A DNA stretch of 64,000 nt from Gilliamella sp. ESL0441 (GTDB lineage Bacteria > Pseudomonadota > Gammaproteobacteria > Enterobacterales > Orbaceae): the NCBI RefSeq assembly GCF_019469185.1, contig NZ_CP048264.1, positions 744,001-808,000 on the forward strand, given 5' to 3'. The notes under the pieces are model-generated. The model was not told the DNA's origin. It saw only the letters and a list, made by a program, of their open reading frames with translations, and did no database searches. Below, in pieces: positions 9,813-18,727 of this stretch. Every line of letters begins with the position of its first letter. Position 1 is the first letter of the stretch. The position numbers and the translations under genes were made by a program.

Positions 9813-9826
9813 GGAAAAATTTGGTA

Positions 9827-10804
9827 ATGGTAGAAGAAGTTAATAAATTTATTAACCAGAAAATTGATCTATTGTCTTGTGAATTTTCAAATAACGAATC
9901 TACATTGCATATTCTATTATGTTTTGATGAGAACTACTGTTTATCTGCTGGTGTTGATATTATTTCTGTAATTGAAAATAATTTAGAACAGTCACTTTAT
10001 TTTCATTTGTTTACGCATAATATATCTAACGAAAGTAGGAAAAAATTAGCAGCAATTCAATCTGCAAATGTAGCAATAACAGAATATGTAATCAATGATA
10101 AATTTAAAGTTGATCAAAAAAATACAGAGCAATTTCCATTAGCTGCTTGTATGCGTTTAATAGCACCTATGATCTTAAAAGATGTTACCAATAAGTTACT
10201 TTATATCGATAGTGATACTTTATGCCTGAAAAGTTTAGGTTTTATTAATCAAATTGATCTAGATAAAACCATTGTAGCAGCGGTTGCTGATGTTACTTAT
10301 ATGCAAGAGTCTCAATGTGTTAAATATAACGTTTTATATGGTACTTATTTTAATTCAGGCGTGATGTTAATTAATATTCCTCTTTGGTGTCAAAATGACA
10401 TAACCCAAAAAGCACTAAACTTATTAAATAGTGGGGAAAAATATCAATATCCCGATCAAGATGTTTTAAATATTGTGATTGGTAACAAGAGAATCTTGTT
10501 AGATAAAAAATATAATCAACTTTTAGCATTAAGCATAAATGGTAATGAAGATTCTAAGGTTTCTGACGATACAGTTTTGATTCATTATATAACTAAAAAT
10601 AAACCTTGGCATCAACCTTATCGTTCTTTATTATTTGATGCTTATCTTAAAAAATCCCCATGGAAAAAAGATAAGTTACCTTTATATAACACTAAAAAAA
10701 CCTCTTCTATAAGAGCATATTCTAAATTAATGTTAAAACAGAAAAAATATTTAGCGTCAATAAAGCACTATTTTATTTATTTAAAAATAAAATTGTTAAA
10801 ATAG
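9827..10804 (+). CDS. GT8 glycosyltransferase, LPS core WaaJ/WaaO-like
   Basis: 325 aa from the ATG at 9827 (a TTG at 9821 is also in frame). AAGGA at 9811-9815 precedes both, spaced 5 bases from TTG and 11 from ATG, so the start is not certain. Motifs: LHILLCFDENYCLSAG, DSD in KLLYIDSDTLC, YFNSGVMLINIPLW, YPDQDVLN, HYITKNKPW. It is a paralogue of the preceding gene and of the one at 4890. Three near-copies in one island suggest successive sugar additions with related enzymes, or alternative acceptors. No clear terminator follows; a 19-base palindrome at 10925-10943 is the nearest candidate. Confidence 0.85.
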   Translation: MVEEVNKFINQKIDLLSCEFSNNESTLHILLCFDENYCLSAGVDIISVIENNLEQSLYFHLFTHNISNESRKKLAAIQSANVAITEYVINDKFKVDQKNTEQFPLAACMRLIAPMILKDVTNKLLYIDSDTLCLKSLGFINQIDLDKTIVAAVADVTYMQESQCVKYNVLYGTYFNSGVMLINIPLWCQNDITQKALNLLNSGEKYQYPDQDVLNIVIGNKRILLDKKYNQLLALSINGNEDSKVSDDTVLIHYITKNKPWHQPYRSLLFDAYLKKSPWKKDKLPLYNTKKTSSIRAYSKLMLKQKKYLASIKHYFIYLKIKLLK

Positions 10805-10924
10805 TAACTTAAAAGTTTTTAAACATGATAATTTTTGCTAGAACAATTAACAGTGTAGAGAATATTACTGAATTCTAATTAGCAACTTTTGACATACTGA
10901 ATAACTTGATTTAGAGTTTGTCTA

Positions 10925-10943
10925 TGGATATTTAAAATATCCA
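10925..10943. repeat. 19-base palindrome downstream of the GT8 pair
   Basis: TGGATATTT, one A, then AAATATCCA: a perfect inverted repeat followed by GTTTATT on the plus strand. It could act as a weak terminator of the GT8 pair or as a protein-binding site. The T tract is too short for a confident terminator call. Confidence 0.4.
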
Positions 10944-10990
10944 GTTTATTATTGAAAAGATGTTATTTGAATATATCTATTTTGCTTACT

Positions 10991-11011
10991 AATTGATATA
11001 GTATATCAATT
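10991..11011. repeat. 21-base palindrome upstream of yoaA
   Basis: AATTGATATA, a central G, then TATATCAATT: ten-base arms with no mismatch, about 105 bases before the yoaA start. Its compact symmetry suggests an operator for a dimeric regulator. No T run follows, so it is not a typical terminator. The regulator is unknown. Confidence 0.4.
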
Positions 11012-11116
11012 ATTTAAGTTACGTGTAGTTCAATTCTATTACAATTAGTTCATCTCTTTTTTTAAATATATAGCGTTATCTTTATATTGAATTATTTTTT
11101 ATCAGGTGCATATTAA

Positions 11117-13021
11117 GTGATTGATGATTTTGCAGAGAACGGTTTGCTGGCGAAAGCTATTGATGGTTTTGTGGCAAGAGAACCACAACGAAATATGGCA
11201 CGTAAGATTTCACAATCAATAAAAAATCAAACATCATTAGTTGTTGAGGCGGGAACAGGTACCGGAAAAACATTTGCTTATTTAGTCCCTGCGTTACGTA
11301 GTGATAAAAAAGTTATAATTTCAACAGGATCAAAAAACCTTCAAGAACAGTTATTTAGTAAAGACCTGCCTATTATCAAAAAAGCGTTAGACTATACCGG
11401 TAAAATTTCGCTATTAAAAGGACGAGCAAATTATCTTTGTTTAGAAAGATTATATCATCAGTATGCAGCAGCCGGTGACCTTGATAAAGGATTACGGGTT
11501 GATTTAGCTCGCGTTAAAAATTGGTCAATCAAAACTAAAGATGGTGATATTAGTAAATGTACGACGGTAACAGAAGACAATGCGATATGGCCTATATTAA
11601 CCAGCACTAATGATAGTTGTTTAGGTAGTGATTGTGAACATTACAACGATTGTTATGTAGTTAAAGCTCGTAAAAGAGCCATGAATGCTGATGTGGTTGT
11701 TGTGAATCATCATCTATTTTTAGCCGATGTTGTTGTAAAAGATACCGGTTTTGGGGAACTCATACCTAAAGCGGAGGTAATGATTTTTGATGAGGCGCAT
11801 CAATTACCTGATCTTGCCTGTCACTATTTTGGGCAACAACTAACCAGTCGACAGCTTTTTGACTTAGCAAAAGAGATTAGTCTTACCTATCGAACTGAAG
11901 TTAAAGATATGTCGCAGTTGCAGCAGTGTGCCGATAAATTGCAAAAATGCACGCAAGATCTCCGTCTAGTGATCAATCAACAAGCATCTAAAGGAAATCT
12001 ACGGTTTTTGTTCAATCAAGAACCAGTCAAAAAAGAGATAGCTTACCTTTTTGATACGTTGAATTTTTGTCATGAGGTTTTATTATTAGCGGTTGGGCGT
12101 TCATCAGCCTTAGATAATTGTTTTGATCGTGTTAACCAATATAAAACGTTGCTTGATAGACTAACAGAAACACATGTAACAGGCTTTAGTTATTGGTACG
12201 AGACCAGTTATAATCATTTTGTTTTTGCTTTAACGCCATTATCTGTCTCAGATAAATTTACGGAATTACTAACTGAACGCAAAGGAAGCTGGATATTTAC
12301 ATCAGCAACCTTGTCTGTGAATAATCAACTTGACTATTTTACTCAGCGCTTAGGATTAACGAATGCTGATTCGTTAATATTAGAAAGTCCGTTTGATTAT
12401 TTGCATCAAACGATTATGTGTGTTCCTCGTTATATGCCTTCACCGAATGAACATGGTATTGCAGAAAAATTGGTAGAACTATTGTTACCAGTGATTGAAG
12501 CGAATAATGGGCGATGTTTTTTTCTGTGTACGTCGTACGCTATGATGAATGCGTTAGCCAAACAGTTTCGTGAACTAACTGCGTTACCGGTATTAGTTCA
12601 AGGTGAAACCAGTAAAGTCAAACTTTTAGAGCAGTTTATTAATAGTGGCAATGCGTTATTGATTGCGACCAGTAGTTTCTGGGAAGGAATCGATGTTAGA
12701 GGAGATACACTTTCTTGTGTTATTATAGATAAATTACCTTTTACATCACCAGATGATCCCTTGATTAAAGCTCGCATGGAAGATTGCCAATTACAAGGCG
12801 GCGATGCTTTTAATGATGTGCAATTACCCGAAGCGGTTATCACTTTAAAGCAAGGGGTAGGGCGATTGATTCGTCATCATGATGATCGAGGGGCAATCAT
12901 TATTTGTGATAATCGTTTAGTCACGAGACCTTATGGTGCAATATTTCTTAATAGCTTGCCACCATCACCACGAACACGTGATCTAGATAAGGTTATTGAT
13001 TTTTTGCTAACTAAACACTAA
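11117..13021 (+). CDS. yoaA: YoaA, DinG/XPD-type iron-sulfur DNA helicase
   Basis: 634 aa superfamily 2 helicase matching E. coli YoaA end to end. Walker A AGTGTGKT is at 45-52, the DEAH box at 225-228, and four cysteines at about 108, 168, 173 and 179 form the 4Fe-4S cluster site of XPD/DinG proteins. C-terminal motifs SSFWEGIDVRGD and QGVGRLIR are present. In E. coli YoaA works with the Pol III chi subunit (HolC) at stalled or damaged forks. The start is GTG at 11117, chosen because AGGTG lies 8 bases upstream and the product then begins like YoaA (xDDFAxxGxLAKAI). tsaB follows after 30 bases in the same direction, the same pairing as in enterobacteria. Confidence 0.95.
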   Translation: MIDDFAENGLLAKAIDGFVAREPQRNMARKISQSIKNQTSLVVEAGTGTGKTFAYLVPALRSDKKVIISTGSKNLQEQLFSKDLPIIKKALDYTGKISLLKGRANYLCLERLYHQYAAAGDLDKGLRVDLARVKNWSIKTKDGDISKCTTVTEDNAIWPILTSTNDSCLGSDCEHYNDCYVVKARKRAMNADVVVVNHHLFLADVVVKDTGFGELIPKAEVMIFDEAHQLPDLACHYFGQQLTSRQLFDLAKEISLTYRTEVKDMSQLQQCADKLQKCTQDLRLVINQQASKGNLRFLFNQEPVKKEIAYLFDTLNFCHEVLLLAVGRSSALDNCFDRVNQYKTLLDRLTETHVTGFSYWYETSYNHFVFALTPLSVSDKFTELLTERKGSWIFTSATLSVNNQLDYFTQRLGLTNADSLILESPFDYLHQTIMCVPRYMPSPNEHGIAEKLVELLLPVIEANNGRCFFLCTSYAMMNALAKQFRELTALPVLVQGETSKVKLLEQFINSGNALLIATSSFWEGIDVRGDTLSCVIIDKLPFTSPDDPLIKARMEDCQLQGGDAFNDVQLPEAVITLKQGVGRLIRHHDDRGAIIICDNRLVTRPYGAIFLNSLPPSPRTRDLDKVIDFLLTKH

Positions 13022-13051
13022 TTTGTAAAAACTGACAATATTGGAAAAAAA

Positions 13052-13735
13052 ATGAGTACAATTTTAGCCATTGATACTTCAACTGAAGCGTGTTCAGTTG
13101 CACTATTATATCAAAATGAAATCACACATGATTTTCTTGTTTCTGCTCGGGATCATACCAAGCAGATATTACCAATGGTGGATAACATATTAAAACAGTC
13201 CGATTGTCTATTATCACAAGTTGATGCTATCGCTTTTGGACAAGGCCCTGGTAGTTTTACGGGGGTAAGAATAGGTATTGGCGTTGCTCAAGGATTAGCG
13301 TTAGGCATTGACAGACCGATGATCGGTGTTTCGACATTGCTGACGTTAGCCCAAGGCGCTTTACGTTTGAATCAAGCCAAAAACGTAATTGCCGCAATCG
13401 ATGCCAGAATGAACGAAGTTTATTTAGGACAGTATCAATATGTTAATGACCAATGGCAAGCCATGATTGATGAATGCGTCATAGCCCCTGAAAAAGTCGC
13501 CGATAAAGTCAAGCGAAAATGTACAGATGATTATTATAGTGCTGGTACCGGTTGGCAAACCTATCAGGATATGTTAACGGGTATAAAAAGAAGTGAGTTA
13601 TTATTACCTCATGCACAAGACCTGATTGTTATTGCTAATCAAAAATGGCAGGGGCAAGAGTTTATTAATGTTGAAGATGTTGAGCCTACTTATTTGCGTA
13701 ACGAAGTCACATGGAAAAAGTTGCCTGGACGTTAA
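13052..13735 (+). CDS. tsaB: TsaB, tRNA t6A biosynthesis partner protein
   Basis: 227 aa member of the ASKHA fold family (YeaZ). It begins ILAIDTSTEACSVALL and has the FGQGPGSFTGVRIG loop typical of TsaB. TsaB has no catalytic site of its own; it dimerises with TsaD and, with TsaE and TsaC, makes threonylcarbamoyl-adenosine at position 37 of ANN-decoding tRNAs. The C-terminus EPTYLRNEVTWK matches the family end. It is the second gene after yoaA, with GGA eight bases before its ATG. Its stop codon sits in the A run that forms the tail of the opposite-strand terminator. Confidence 0.94.
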   Translation: MSTILAIDTSTEACSVALLYQNEITHDFLVSARDHTKQILPMVDNILKQSDCLLSQVDAIAFGQGPGSFTGVRIGIGVAQGLALGIDRPMIGVSTLLTLAQGALRLNQAKNVIAAIDARMNEVYLGQYQYVNDQWQAMIDECVIAPEKVADKVKRKCTDDYYSAGTGWQTYQDMLTGIKRSELLLPHAQDLIVIANQKWQGQEFINVEDVEPTYLRNEVTWKKLPGR

Positions 13736-13760
13736 AAAAATGCCACTTCAAACAGTGGCA
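13733..13760 (-). terminator. Rho-independent terminator of grxA, possibly bidirectional
   Basis: TGCCACT (13741-13747), a six-base loop, and AGTGGCA (13754-13760) form a perfect 7-bp stem. Read leftward it is followed by seven T, the proper tail for grxA. The tail overlaps the tsaB stop codon. Confidence 0.8.
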
Positions 13761-13797
13761 TAGAGTTAATAACCATCAAGGAAAGATATTTAGACGA

Positions 13798-14064
13798 CTA
13801 CTCTTTAAATAATCCTAAGTGTGCTTTAGCATAAGCTTCAAAATCAGTACAACCGCCGATTGGTTTTTCATCAATAAAGATTTGAGGTACTGTTTCCACA
13901 GGCTTGCCAACACTTTTGGATAAATCTTCTTTGGTGATACCTTCTTCATTGATATCAACATAACGATAAGAAAAATCATCACGTTCTTGAGAAAGTTTTT
14001 CAGCTAATTCTTTTGCACGGACACAATAAGGACAGCCTGAACGTCCAAAAATTACAGTAAACAT
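13798..14064 (-). CDS. grxA: GrxA, glutaredoxin 1
   Basis: 88 aa cytosolic thioredoxin-fold protein. The redox site is C11-P-Y-C14 within FGRSGCPYCVRAKELAEKL, and the TVPQIF segment with the cis-proline plus IGGCTDFEAY complete the glutathione site. It matches GrxA rather than GrxC. An additional Cys lies in GGCTDF where E. coli has Tyr. GrxA uses glutathione to reduce ribonucleotide reductase and other disulfides. The ATG at 14064 is preceded by AGGTGA on the minus strand. It is monocistronic with its own terminator. Confidence 0.93.
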   Translation of the reverse strand: MFTVIFGRSGCPYCVRAKELAEKLSQERDDFSYRYVDINEEGITKEDLSKSVGKPVETVPQIFIDEKPIGGCTDFEAYAKAHLGLFKE

Positions 14065-14437
14065 TGGTCACCTCGGTTTATATGTTATTTAATAATAGTT
14101 ACTATACTTAACTTTTCTAGAAAAAAAAGCACTAAATCATATTTAATTTTATAGATTAAACCTATTAATTAATCATTATTGCATGTTAATATTAAAGAAT
14201 ATGTTGGATTTTTTATTAATTATCCGCAGTTTATAAAGATAATTATTGTTTTTGTTGTGATATGTGTGTTTTTATTAATAAATTTGTTTCTATATTTGGT
14301 GATTAATAATTATGTTTTAGCAATCCCATTGAAGTGTATAATTTAAATCATGTTATATGTTGGCAGTAAATATTTTATTATGTTTTTTATTAAAAATGTG
14401 GTTATAATTTAAGTAGTATTAATGATTAAGAGTTGAT
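14065..14437. other. Divergent intergenic region grxA / yggN-like gene
   Basis: 373 A+T-rich bases between divergent genes. It holds the ribosome-binding site and presumably the promoter of grxA at the left. At the right, TATAAT at 14403-14408 is a candidate -10 and AAGAG precedes the ATG at 14438. No gene, hairpin or RNA could be recognised in the middle. Confidence 0.5.
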
Positions 14438-15127
14438 ATGTTAAAAAAACTATTATTTTTATTTTTGTTTAATTCATTTGCTGTTTTTGCTGCTAACCCA
14501 GAATGTGCAGTTAAACCAAGTTATGATATTGTAATAAGCAAACAGAATGTACATATTTTTAACAATAAAAATGATTTAGTTATTTTACCTACAGGAAAGA
14601 TAATTTTTAATCATGAGACTGTTTTACCTTCCTCCCAGTTAAAGAAAAATATACTAAAATTTCAGCGTGATTTACGTCAACAACTCCCACAATTAGAGTT
14701 ACAAGCATTGAATTTATTAGATGAAGTGAATAAAACATTTGATAAAGCGATTACATTAAAATTAGATAATGATGATGATTTACATGGTCAGCTAAAAAAG
14801 TTATATAAACGATTGGTTAAATTGCTACAACAATCAATCATAACCCAAAATGATGAAACACAATTTAATTATAAAAATTTTAATAATTTAAAAAAAGATG
14901 GTGAAGATATTGGACAACGTATTTTTTATAATATTGTTGGTAATAGTATTCTTCATTTCAATCTTTTCAAAAATTATGGGGCAATTAAAAAGATATCGAA
15001 AGATGAATGGAAAACTCAAAAGCCAAAACTGAAAGCTTTTGATAGTAAAATTTGTACGGTAATTACACATATCGATGAACAATATCAAAAGATATTATCT
15101 GAACTTCGTCAATCAATCGATAAGTGA
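14438..15127 (+). CDS. yggN: YggN-like secreted protein (DUF2884)
   Basis: 229 aa protein with a signal peptide (lysines, then LLFLFLFNSFAVFAA, cleavage after about residue 18) and a mature part resembling E. coli YggN. Shared features are an early Cys, a short strand-rich segment ending in LPTGKI, then an amphipathic helical region KFQRDLRQQLPQLELQALNLLDEV like the RRDLPWIDQQA helix of YggN, and a second Cys in SKICTVI near the end. Two cysteines in a periplasmic protein could form a disulfide. Function is unknown. It is likely transcribed alone; folD follows after 68 bases. Confidence 0.65.
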   Translation: MLKKLLFLFLFNSFAVFAANPECAVKPSYDIVISKQNVHIFNNKNDLVILPTGKIIFNHETVLPSSQLKKNILKFQRDLRQQLPQLELQALNLLDEVNKTFDKAITLKLDNDDDLHGQLKKLYKRLVKLLQQSIITQNDETQFNYKNFNNLKKDGEDIGQRIFYNIVGNSILHFNLFKNYGAIKKISKDEWKTQKPKLKAFDSKICTVITHIDEQYQKILSELRQSIDK

Positions 15128-15195
15128 ATAGACTTTAATTAAAACTTTTGCGAGAATAATGTAATTAGTGTTCAAAATAACAAGTATAGAAACTC

Positions 15196-16047
15196 ATGAC
15201 AGCACAAATAATCGATGGTAAAGCGTTAGCACAAAAGATACGAAGTGAAATTGCCAAGAAAGTCAAAATTCGGGTTGAAAATGGGTTATCAATTCCTGGA
15301 CTTGCCGTTATTCAAGTTGGTTCAGATCCTGCATCTAAAATCTACGTGAAAAACAAGCAAAAGGCGTGTGATGATGTTGGTTTTGCTTCATTTTCTTATG
15401 ATTTTCCTACATCTACGACTGATGAATTATTAGTATTAATTGATGAGTTAAATCAGCGAACTGATGTGCATGGTATTTTGGTGCAACTTCCTCTCCCTGA
15501 AAATATTGATAAAACTAAAGTGCTTGAACGAATCAATCCGCATAAAGATGTCGATGGTTTCCATCCGTACAATATTGGTCATTTGTTACAGCGTGATCCT
15601 CTTTTACGTCCATGTACTCCCTATGGTGTGGTTAAAATGCTTGAATCGACCGGAATCAATTTATCTGGATTAAATGCCACGGTTGTTGGTGCTTCAAGTA
15701 TTGTTGGTCGCCCAATGGCACTAGAACTGCTTTTATTAGGTTGTACAACAACGATCACACACAGCAGAACGGTTGATTTAGCAAAGCATGTTAGTGAAGC
15801 TGATATTGTAATAGCAGGAGTAGGGATTGCCAATTATGTGAAAGGTGAATGGATTAAGCCAGGAGCGATAGTTATTGATGTTGGTATCAACCGTTTACCT
15901 GATGGTAAGCTTGTTGGTGATGTGGAGTTTGATACTGCGGTTGAAGTTGCAGGTTGGATAACACCTGTGCCAGGAGGCGTTGGACCAATGACTGTTGCTA
16001 TGTTAATGAGTAACACTTTAGAAGCATGTGAAAAGTTTAGTCAATGA
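15196..16047 (+). CDS. folD: FolD, methylene-THF dehydrogenase/cyclohydrolase
   Basis: 283 aa bifunctional enzyme that oxidises 5,10-methylene-THF with NADP and hydrolyses the product to 10-formyl-THF, feeding purine and formyl-methionine synthesis. The catalytic Lys54 lies in YVKNKQKAC, followed by [17 protein letters not shown], the nucleotide-binding [15 protein letters not shown] and the closing [12 protein letters not shown]. The length is normal (E. coli 288 aa). The ribosome-binding site before the ATG is weak. It stands between the yggN-like gene and ppiB, all rightward; no terminator is evident after it. Confidence 0.96.
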   Translation: MTAQIIDGKALAQKIRSEIAKKVKIRVENGLSIPGLAVIQVGSDPASKIYVKNKQKACDDVGFASFSYDFPTSTTDELLVLIDELNQRTDVHGILVQLPLPENIDKTKVLERINPHKDVDGFHPYNIGHLLQRDPLLRPCTPYGVVKMLESTGINLSGLNATVVGASSIVGRPMALELLLLGCTTTITHSRTVDLAKHVSEADIVIAGVGIANYVKGEWIKPGAIVIDVGINRLPDGKLVGDVEFDTAVEVAGWITPVPGGVGPMTVAMLMSNTLEACEKFSQ

Positions 16048-16123
16048 ATGAACTGAACGATCACTATTTGATATTTGGATTAGTAGATTTAACTTTAAAT
16101 AAAAATGAAAATAAGGAACACTT

Positions 16124-16615
16124 ATGATCGTATTTCACACTACATATGGTGATATAAAAATTAATACTTTTGATGACAAAGCTCCAGAAACGGTTAAAAA
16201 CTTTGTCGAGTATTGTAAAGAAGGATTTTATAATAATACTATTTTTCACCGTGTCATTGATAATTTTATGATTCAAGGTGGTGGTTTTGAACCCGGTATG
16301 AAACAAAAAAAGACTAAAGAACCGATTCAAAACGAAGCGGCAAATGGACTAAAAAATAATCGTGGTACATTGGCAATGGCACGAACTTCAGATCCGCATT
16401 CAGCCACAGCACAATTTTTTATTAATGTTGTAGATAATGATTATTTAAACTTCCGTTCAGCGGATGTTAATGGTTATGGTTATTGTGTATTTGCTGAAGT
16501 TGTTGATGGACTTGATGTCGTTGATAAGATCAAAGCGGTTAAAACGGGGCGTAATGGTATGCATTCAGATGTTCCCGTTGAAGATGTGATTATTTCGAGT
16601 GTCACTTTTGAATAA
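16124..16615 (+). CDS. ppiB: PpiB, cytosolic cyclophilin peptidyl-prolyl isomerase
   Basis: 163 aa cyclophilin without signal peptide, so the cytosolic PpiB type. The active-site elements [27 protein letters not shown] and the late [12 protein letters not shown] are intact. It isomerises X-Pro bonds during folding. AAGGA lies a proper distance before the ATG. Its 3' end overlaps the start of lpxH by 8-17 bases depending on the lpxH start, which suggests translational coupling; the two genes are not obviously related in function, but the pair is also adjacent in enterobacteria. Confidence 0.95.
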   Translation: MIVFHTTYGDIKINTFDDKAPETVKNFVEYCKEGFYNNTIFHRVIDNFMIQGGGFEPGMKQKKTKEPIQNEAANGLKNNRGTLAMARTSDPHSATAQFFINVVDNDYLNFRSADVNGYGYCVFAEVVDGLDVVDKIKAVKTGRNGMHSDVPVEDVIISSVTFE

Positions 16616-17360
16616 TCCTGTTCGTTATTTTATTGCTGATATTCATTTATCAGATATTGAGCCTGTAGCTGATACCTTTGATATTACTGCAGGCTTTTTC
16701 TCCTTCCTTGACTCATTACCCGAATATAGTGAACTTTATATTTTAGGTGATTTATTTGATTATTGGGTGGGTGATGATGTTAATTCTAAATTGCATAATC
16801 AAGTTGCAAATGCACTAAAATTACTCTCTCAACGTCACATAAAAAAATATTTTGTTCATGGTAATCGTGATTTTTTATTAGGTAAAAGATTTGCTGAAAC
16901 TTGTGATATGATCTTATTACCAGATATAAATTGCTTACCAAATCAAAACGGAAAAATTCTATTTTTACATGGCGATTTGCTCTGTACAGATGATCTTCAA
17001 TATCAAAAGTTTCGCAAAGTTATGCATAACCGATGGTTGCAAAAACTTTTCTTAATGATGCCATTATTCATACGTTTGAAAATTGCTGCAAAACTAAGGC
17101 AACAAAGTCGTGAACGAAATCAAATTAAATCAGCGTATATTATGGATGTTAATCAGCAAACTGTTGACAGTATGATGAAACATTATCATGCAGATATTAT
17201 GGTGCATGGTCATACACATAAACCTGCTGTTCATGATTTTTTAGTGGACAATAAACCTGTAAAAAGGCTCGTACTAGGTGCATGGCATGATGGTATTTCG
17301 TATATTAAACAAGAAAAAGATAGTGCTCAATTAAATCTTTATAACCACTCTTGTAAATAA
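16599..17360 (+). CDS. lpxH: LpxH, UDP-2,3-diacylglucosamine pyrophosphatase
   Basis: About 250 aa calcineurin-like phosphoesterase of the lipid A pathway, which hydrolyses UDP-2,3-diacylglucosamine to lipid X. Metal-binding motifs [35 protein letters not shown] and [10 protein letters not shown] are all present. There is no ATG at the beginning: the frame offers GTG at 16599 or TTG at 16608, both inside the ppiB 3' end, and the alignment to LpxH allows either. The C-terminus overlaps the convergent modC gene by 22 bases. Confidence 0.94.
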   Translation: MSLLNNPVRYFIADIHLSDIEPVADTFDITAGFFSFLDSLPEYSELYILGDLFDYWVGDDVNSKLHNQVANALKLLSQRHIKKYFVHGNRDFLLGKRFAETCDMILLPDINCLPNQNGKILFLHGDLLCTDDLQYQKFRKVMHNRWLQKLFLMMPLFIRLKIAAKLRQQSRERNQIKSAYIMDVNQQTVDSMMKHYHADIMVHGHTHKPAVHDFLVDNKPVKRLVLGAWHDGISYIKQEKDSAQLNLYNHSCK

Positions 17361-18019
17361 GCGCTTTGCAAAATAGAATCGGTTTTTCCATAATCTAATA
17401 ATTTTCCTTGTTCTAAAATGACCACATCGTGAGCGATACGTTTAACTTCGTTTATGTTATGAGTGACATAAATTATTGGAATGTTAAGTTCATTAACCAA
17501 TTTTTCGATGTAGCTTAACATCTCTTTTTTACGCGGCATATCCAATGCTGATAAAGGTTCATCCATTAATAATAGTTTAGGATGGGTTAAGAGTGCTCGA
17601 CCAATAGCGACTCGTTGTTTTTCACCGCCTGACAACATGGCTGGATAGCGTGATAATAAGGGTCGAATATTGAGTACATCGACGATTTCATCAAATCGTG
17701 ACGTCGTGAATTTTTTGGCACCATAGGTTAAATTTTTTATGACTCGGTAGTGGGGAAAGAGCAAAGGATCTTGAAATACGGTGCCAATATCTCTTTTTTC
17801 AGGCAAAACAAAAATTTTTTGTTCTTCATCATATAAGCTTGTGCCATTAAGTTGGATAAAGCCATGGTCAGGTTTAATTAAACCATTAATTAAATTAATC
17901 AGTGTCGATTTACCTGCACCCGATACCCCTAATATGGCTGTCACACCTTGACAAGGAACCTGAAGTTTAAATTCAAATAAAAAACGGGAAAGTTGTTTTT
18001 TTACATCAAGATTTAACAT
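17339..18019 (-). CDS. modC: ModC, molybdate ABC transporter ATPase, short form
   Basis: 226 aa ATPase subunit of the molybdate importer. Walker A GVSGAGKST is at 31-39, followed by the Q-loop in FQDPLLFPHY, the signature LSGGEKQR, Walker B LLLMDEPLSALD, and the switch His in VTHNINE. E. coli ModC has about 350 residues; here the C-terminal Mop/TOBE domain that binds molybdate is missing. The ATPase domain is complete, so transport should work, but oxyanion feedback at ModC should not. It is third in the leftward modABC operon, 6 bases after modB, and overlaps lpxH tail to tail. Confidence 0.93.
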   Translation of the reverse strand: MLNLDVKKQLSRFLFEFKLQVPCQGVTAILGVSGAGKSTLINLINGLIKPDHGFIQLNGTSLYDEEQKIFVLPEKRDIGTVFQDPLLFPHYRVIKNLTYGAKKFTTSRFDEIVDVLNIRPLLSRYPAMLSGGEKQRVAIGRALLTHPKLLLMDEPLSALDMPRKKEMLSYIEKLVNELNIPIIYVTHNINEVKRIAHDVVILEQGKLLDYGKTDSILQSAYLQEWL

Positions 18020-18025
18020 AATTTA

Positions 18026-18715
18026 TTAGCCTGCTATCTTCTTTTTATGCCAGCGGTTTAACATTTCAGATAAGAATAACGCCACTAACGATAAGATAAT
18101 GGATATAATGCAAAGTCGAAAAGCGGCGAATTCACCATTTGGTATTTGCAATAAAGTATACATGGCTAAAGGCAAAGTGCGGGTTTCACCCTGTATATTT
18201 GAAACAAAGGTAATCGTTGCACCAAATTCACCTAAACAGCGAGCAAAACCAAGAATTATGCCCATTAAAATACCGGGAAAGGCTAATGGCAATGTTATGG
18301 TTATAAACACTCGTAACGGTTTTGCACCTAACGTGCGAGCGACTTGTTCAAGGCGGTAATCAATCGATTCTATCGCCAAGCGAATTGAACGTACCATTAA
18401 GGGAAAAGCAACAACGGCTGAAGCTAACGCGGCACCTTGCCAATTAAAACTAAAACTAATATCTAAATAACGATAAAGCCATTTACCGATTATTCCCTGT
18501 TTGCCCATGGTCAACAGTAACAAATATCCCAACACTACAGGTGGCAAAACTAAAGGAAGATGAACAAAACTATCCAAACAAGATTTTCCCCAAAATTGGC
18601 ATCGAGCCAAAATCCATGCGGTGAAAATACCGATGGGTAAACTGCAAGCAATGGCTACGCCTGCAATTTTTAAACTTAGCAACAAGGTTTGCCATTCAAA
18701 GTCTGTTAGTAGCAT
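18026..18715 (-). CDS. modB: ModB, molybdate ABC transporter permease
   Basis: 229 aa inner-membrane permease with about five to six hydrophobic helices. The coupling-helix motif EQVARTLGAKPLRVFITITLP (E-A-A loop) near residue 145 contacts ModC. LARCLGEFGATITF is typical of ModB and related oxyanion permeases. The start is ATG at 18715; the gene lies 12 bases after modA in the same operon. Confidence 0.95.
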   Translation of the reverse strand: MLLTDFEWQTLLLSLKIAGVAIACSLPIGIFTAWILARCQFWGKSCLDSFVHLPLVLPPVVLGYLLLLTMGKQGIIGKWLYRYLDISFSFNWQGAALASAVVAFPLMVRSIRLAIESIDYRLEQVARTLGAKPLRVFITITLPLAFPGILMGIILGFARCLGEFGATITFVSNIQGETRTLPLAMYTLLQIPNGEFAAFRLCIISIILSLVALFLSEMLNRWHKKKIAG

Positions 18716-18727
18716 AGTGATAATGTA

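Noticed and set aside
3800-10804. RfaH ops/JUMPstart element for the glycan island
   Set aside because: No GGCGGTAG was found upstream of any block.
16064-16330. Leftward open frame of 88 codons antisense to ppiB
   Set aside because: Lies opposite a certain gene, has low-complexity content and no ribosome-binding site or family match.
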